Assembly: GCA_905236875.1 (NCBI GenBank)
Contig: CAJOQT010000039.1
Span: 1 to 58,888, forward strand
Length of the DNA stretch: 58,888 bases
Reading direction: 5' to 3'
Source: an uncultured Prevotella sp.
Lineage (GTDB): Bacteria; Bacteroidota; Bacteroidia; Bacteroidales; Bacteroidaceae
The first letter of the stretch is position 1. The number at the start of each line of letters is the position of its first letter. Under the pieces are notes generated by a model. The model saw only the letters and a list, made by a program, of their open reading frames with translations. It ran no database searches and had not been told where the DNA came from. Both the position numbers and the translations under genes were made by a program. Positions 56,367-58,888 of this stretch are shown here, one piece after another.

Positions 56367-58004
56367 TCATAAACTATTCCTCTTGTAACTAAATGCATCG
56401 ACATCGACATAACCGCCTTTCTTCTTGGTGGCGTAACAGAAGATAGCAAATTTCTGTCCCATGAAGAAACGGCGCCAGTCGAAACTCAGTCTGTAGTTAT
56501 CGGTCCCTATTTTCGTCCATTGCTCACCGTCAAGGCTATAGTAGAAATTGGCCCTGTCCGTACCACCAAAGCGGCCTGTCTCGGAAGGACGGAAGTCGGC
56601 ATCGATGCGCAGCCATATCTTCTGCTGTTTCAGTTCTACACTCTCAATGACCTTCTCCTCCACATTCTTCACTTCCTTGTCACGGTCGGAAAGCTCAACC
56701 TTTTGTTCACTCATCTCCAGGACAAGCTTCTTGCCCTTCTTTTTGATGGTCAGCGCACCCGTGTCACTGTTGAAGGCAGCCAGACCTGCACAATCTCCGT
56801 CCTTCATCTTCGAGAGGTCCATGACGATGGCACCACTGCATGTCGGTCCTTCCATGCGCTGGGTCAGCGTATTGGGGGCAAGGTACAGATTGGGCACCAC
56901 GCGGTTGGTTTTCAGACGCAGGAAGCCTGGACGTTCTGTCAGGCTCCATGCCTCGTTGATGGGATTATGGTTCCACTGCCAGTGAAGTCCCAGCCCCCCT
57001 CCAGACCTCCCCGAGGGGAGGCTTTTGGTGAGGTCGAAATCGTCGCTCTTCACGATACTTGTCTCTGGCTGTCCACTCTTCAATGGACGCATAAAGGCGG
57101 GCACCTTACCGTCTTCATCGCCCAGCATCGGCCAGCCGTCAATCCAGCGGCAAGGCATGACCGTTAACACACGGCCTACGCCACCACGATCCTGGAAGAT
57201 GATGCCGTACCAGTCGCCATCCTCGGTATCGACAATGGTACCCTGTGCCTCGTATGAGAAGCCACCGAACTCGCTTTCCAGAATCACATGCTTCTCGTAT
57301 GGACCATGTATGTCATCGGCACGGTAACACACCTCACGACGATGACGGCCAGGAGCATATACATGTGAAATCATCAGCAGGTAGTACTTGCCGTTATGCT
57401 TAATCATACGACTGCCTTCCAGCAGTCCCGTCTCGTCGGCCTCTCGTTCGAAAATCTTCTGGTGTGTACCTTCAATGACATCGGAGAGGTCGGGCTTCAG
57501 TTCCATCAGCTCGCCTGTACCATAAACGACATAGACGCGACCGTCGTCGTCGAAGAACAGCGAGCAGTCATGGAAGTGGCGCATACGGGAGACAATGGAC
57601 CACGGACCTTCGGCCTTCTCTGCCGAGCAGATATAGGTGTCGCCCATCGGTCCCTGTTCGTTAGGAGCGAAAAGCGCATAGAACTTCCCATTGTGGTATT
57701 TCAATGACGTGGCCCATTGTCCACGCCCATATACCGTGCCGTTCTGCAGGTCATACTTGGGGGAATCGGTCAAACGGTCGAAGATATAGCCAACCGTCTC
57801 CCAGTTCTTCAGGTCTTTCGACTTCATGATGGGAGCACCTGGCATGAGATGCATGGTGGTGGATACCAGATAGAACGTATCACCGACACGAATCACGTCC
57901 GGATCGGGCACGTCGGCCCACAGCATGGGATTACTGATGCGCTCCTGTGCCAGAGCGCCGATGGTAAGGGCGGCACAACAGAGTGCCAAGATCATCTTTT
58001 TCAT
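56367..58004 (-). CDS. GH43 family enzyme, beta-xylosidase/arabinofuranosidase type, with a repeat insertion
   Basis: This is a 545-residue secreted protein (signal MKKMILALCCAALTIGALAQ). The propeller shows LWADVPDPDVIRVGDTFYLVSTTMH (base), MRHFHDCSLFFDDDGRVYVVYG and EGSRMIKHNGKYYLLMISH (acid). The C-terminal concanavalin-like domain (LHWQWNHNPINEAWSLTERPGFLRLKT) is typical of GH43 beta-xylosidases. Residues about 328-338 (SLPSGRSGGGLG), exactly at the junction of the two domains, are coded by a C/G-rich repeat (56991-57023). It is the first gene of a minus-strand series that continues through GH43, esterase and CE15. Confidence 0.9.
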   Translation of the reverse strand: MKKMILALCCAALTIGALAQERISNPMLWADVPDPDVIRVGDTFYLVSTTMHLMPGAPIMKSKDLKNWETVGYIFDRLTDSPKYDLQNGTVYGRGQWATSLKYHNGKFYALFAPNEQGPMGDTYICSAEKAEGPWSIVSRMRHFHDCSLFFDDDGRVYVVYGTGELMELKPDLSDVIEGTHQKIFEREADETGLLEGSRMIKHNGKYYLLMISHVYAPGRHRREVCYRADDIHGPYEKHVILESEFGGFSYEAQGTIVDTEDGDWYGIIFQDRGGVGRVLTVMPCRWIDGWPMLGDEDGKVPAFMRPLKSGQPETSIVKSDDFDLTKSLPSGRSGGGLGLHWQWNHNPINEAWSLTERPGFLRLKTNRVVPNLYLAPNTLTQRMEGPTCSGAIVMDLSKMKDGDCAGLAAFNSDTGALTIKKKGKKLVLEMSEQKVELSDRDKEVKNVEEKVIESVELKQQKIWLRIDADFRPSETGRFGGTDRANFYYSLDGEQWTKIGTDNYRLSFDWRRFFMGQKFAIFCYATKKKGGYVDVDAFSYKRNSL

Positions 58005-58038
58005 TGTCTTTGTCGGATTAATTATATAGTTTTAGTTG

Positions 58039-58070
58039 CAAAGGTACGATTAAGTGAGGAGAAAAACAAA
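58039..58070 (-). promoter_or_regulatory. Promoter of the distal GH43-esterase series
   Basis: On the minus strand this reads TTTG (58067-58070), 20 nt, TACCTTTG (58039-58046), 35 nt before the ATG at 58004. It could drive 58004 through 52018. Confidence 0.75.
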
Positions 58071-58235
58071 TTTATTTGTGTTTTTCATTGGACAAGTAAG
58101 AACAACGGGGTATAGTAATATGTATATTTGCAGCCAAATAATAATCTTTTTGGTCTGGTTTGGCTAAATATATGGTTATTTATTGGGCCAAATAAAAGAA
58201 AATTGCCATCTTTGTGGCCGAATATAATAAGAATC

Positions 58236-58280
58236 ATGGCTACAATCATAGGAAGAAAACGAGAAATAGAGGAATTGTAG
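58236..58280 (+). pseudogene. N-terminal stub of an AAA-family ATPase gene
   Basis: The frame reads MATIIGRKREIEEL and then TAG. This is the usual first stretch of bacteroidotal AAA ATPases of the PF01637 type (IIGRxxEIxEL), which are normally several hundred residues long. The rest is missing. Unrelated fragments follow at once, so this is a deletion or insertion relic. Confidence 0.6.
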
Positions 58281-58308
58281 CCAAGCGCCGGTGTGGGCTC
58301 GCTGTTGA

Positions 58309-58490
58309 TTATTTGATGATGACCTTCTGGCCGTTCACGACATAGACACCTGGCTTTGTGGGTTTAGCGTTGAGACGGAAACCATCGACGGTGTACCACG
58401 TTTCGGCAGAAACATCAAGAACAGGGATGTTGATAGCGCTGGAGTTGTCTATCGTGAAAGATATGTCTTTTGTAATGTTGAAACTACCCC
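58309..58490 (-). pseudogene. Orphan C-terminal tail fragment of a secreted protein
   Basis: Minus strand: SFNITKDISFTIDNSSAINI leads to ETWYTVDGFRLNAKPTKPG and the tail VYVVNGQKVIIK, then a stop at 58309. Upstream the frame stays open to 58749 but only as the antisense of a Lys/Arg-rich gene, so the recognisable protein ends near 58490. Confidence 0.65.
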
Positions 58491-58529
58491 CTGCCGCGGC
58501 TTCTTCCGAACGCTTGCGAACAGCGGGCC

Positions 58530-58709
58530 ATGAAAAAGGAACAACGGAAGGTCGAGGCTCGTATGAGGGATGCCAAGCGACGCAAGAGTCAGGCCGAGGC
58601 GAAGATCCGCAAGGCGGAGAATGCCCGACGTGCTGCTGCCAAGGCTGCCAAGGCAGCCCGTCCCATGAGTGCGAAGAAACGCCGCTTTTTAGAGGATAAG
58701 AAGAAATAA
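58530..58709 (+). CDS. Small Lys/Arg/Ala-rich basic protein or 3' fragment
   Basis: The 59-residue frame from ATG 58530 reads MKKEQRKVEARMRDAKRRKS and ends RPMSAKKRRFLEDKKK. It is helical and highly basic, with Ala-rich spacing, like the C-terminal extension of a larger nucleic-acid-binding protein. The same frame upstream continues EQRA before turning unrelated, which suggests a truncated gene. No function is assigned. Confidence 0.45.
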   Translation: MKKEQRKVEARMRDAKRRKSQAEAKIRKAENARRAAAKAAKAARPMSAKKRRFLEDKKK

Positions 58710-58758
58710 ATACCAACAAAAAAAAACGAAATTCCTCGAGTTGAACCAAAAACTATGG

Positions 58759-58888
58759 TCTTGTTCAGCAAAAGCAAAGGTTTTTATTCAGCAAAAGCAA
58801 AGGTCTTGTTCAGCAAAAGCTAAGGTTTTGTTCAGCAAAAGCTAAGGTTTTGTTCAGCAAAAGCTAAGGTTTTGTTCAGCAAAAGCTA
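58759..58888. repeat. 22-bp tandem array reaching the window end
   Basis: Six copies of CAGCAAAAGCTAAGGTTTTG plus two bases start at 58766, 58789, 58811, 58833, 58855 and 58877 (22 bp apart, once 23). The end is cut by the window. The first two copies differ slightly. The leader 58742-58759 matches 46511-46528. Confidence 0.92.

Noticed and set aside
58491..58749. N-terminal half of the minus-strand frame 58309-58749
   Set aside because: It is the mirror of the basic plus-strand frame at 58530-58709. Only the part below about 58490 resembles a protein tail.
58759..58888. Iterons of a replication origin or plasmid
   Set aside because: No rep gene or DnaA-box cluster is near, and the context is chromosomal fragments.

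Overview
The window looks like a chromosomal segment of a Prevotella-like member of the Bacteroidota that lives on plant cell walls. The evidence is the promoter style (TTTG, about 19-20 nt, TAnnTTTG), short C-terminal tails ending in NGKKVVIK on secreted proteins, Bacteroidota-type versions of gyrB, recO, sufE and DUF3109, and a large block of xylan and pectin enzymes. No SusC/SusD pair and no hybrid two-component sensor is visible, so uptake and induction must be encoded elsewhere.

Layout. 1-2617 (+): kduI and kduD, the end of the uronate route from pectin, separated by an AT-richer four-helix-bundle gene that lies between perfect inverted repeats. 2640-8452 (-): a helix-hairpin-helix outer-membrane-like protein, sufE, a U32 peptidase and a secreted CotH-type protein. 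8591-14903: cysS, a ridA-like scrap, tcdA, an esterase and a papain-like lipoprotein (both -), ung and a DUF3109 gene. 14909-22896 (-): tRNA-Glu, rpsT, gyrB, a cation efflux gene, a GH95 enzyme, a rhamnosidase-like binding protein and an AraC regulator, closely spaced from gyrB onward. 23137-24192: recO and a 59-residue peptide gene. 24438-46227 (-): a 1150-residue Ig-like/BACON protein, GH95, two GH43 enzymes, a GH10-CE1 xylanase-esterase, GH97, an alpha/beta hydrolase, GH2 and a tandem GH43-GH43. 47008-58004 (-): a PD40 lipoprotein with a CxxCH motif, an interrupted DUF6057 gene, CE6, CE15, a second esterase and two GH43 enzymes. 58236-58709: a group of gene fragments, followed by a 22-bp tandem array that runs off the window.

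Together the enzymes suit acetylated, arabinosylated, feruloylated and glucuronoylated xylan: GH10 cuts the backbone, GH43 enzymes remove arabinose and xylose, and CE1, CE6 and CE15 remove ferulate, acetate and lignin-linked glucuronoyl esters. GH95, GH97 and GH2 deal with fucose/galactose, alpha-hexose and beta-mannose-like decorations.

The most unusual property is the repeat content. At least eight families of short dispersed repeats occur between genes and also inside genes, usually in frame. They put 8-40 extra residues into housekeeping proteins (CysS, RecO, U32 peptidase, DUF3109) and into most of the secreted glycosidases, and they encode the hydrophobic core of several signal peptides. 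One copy brings an in-frame stop into the DUF6057 gene. A second strong candidate is the inverted-repeat-bounded four-helix-bundle cassette inside the kdu locus.
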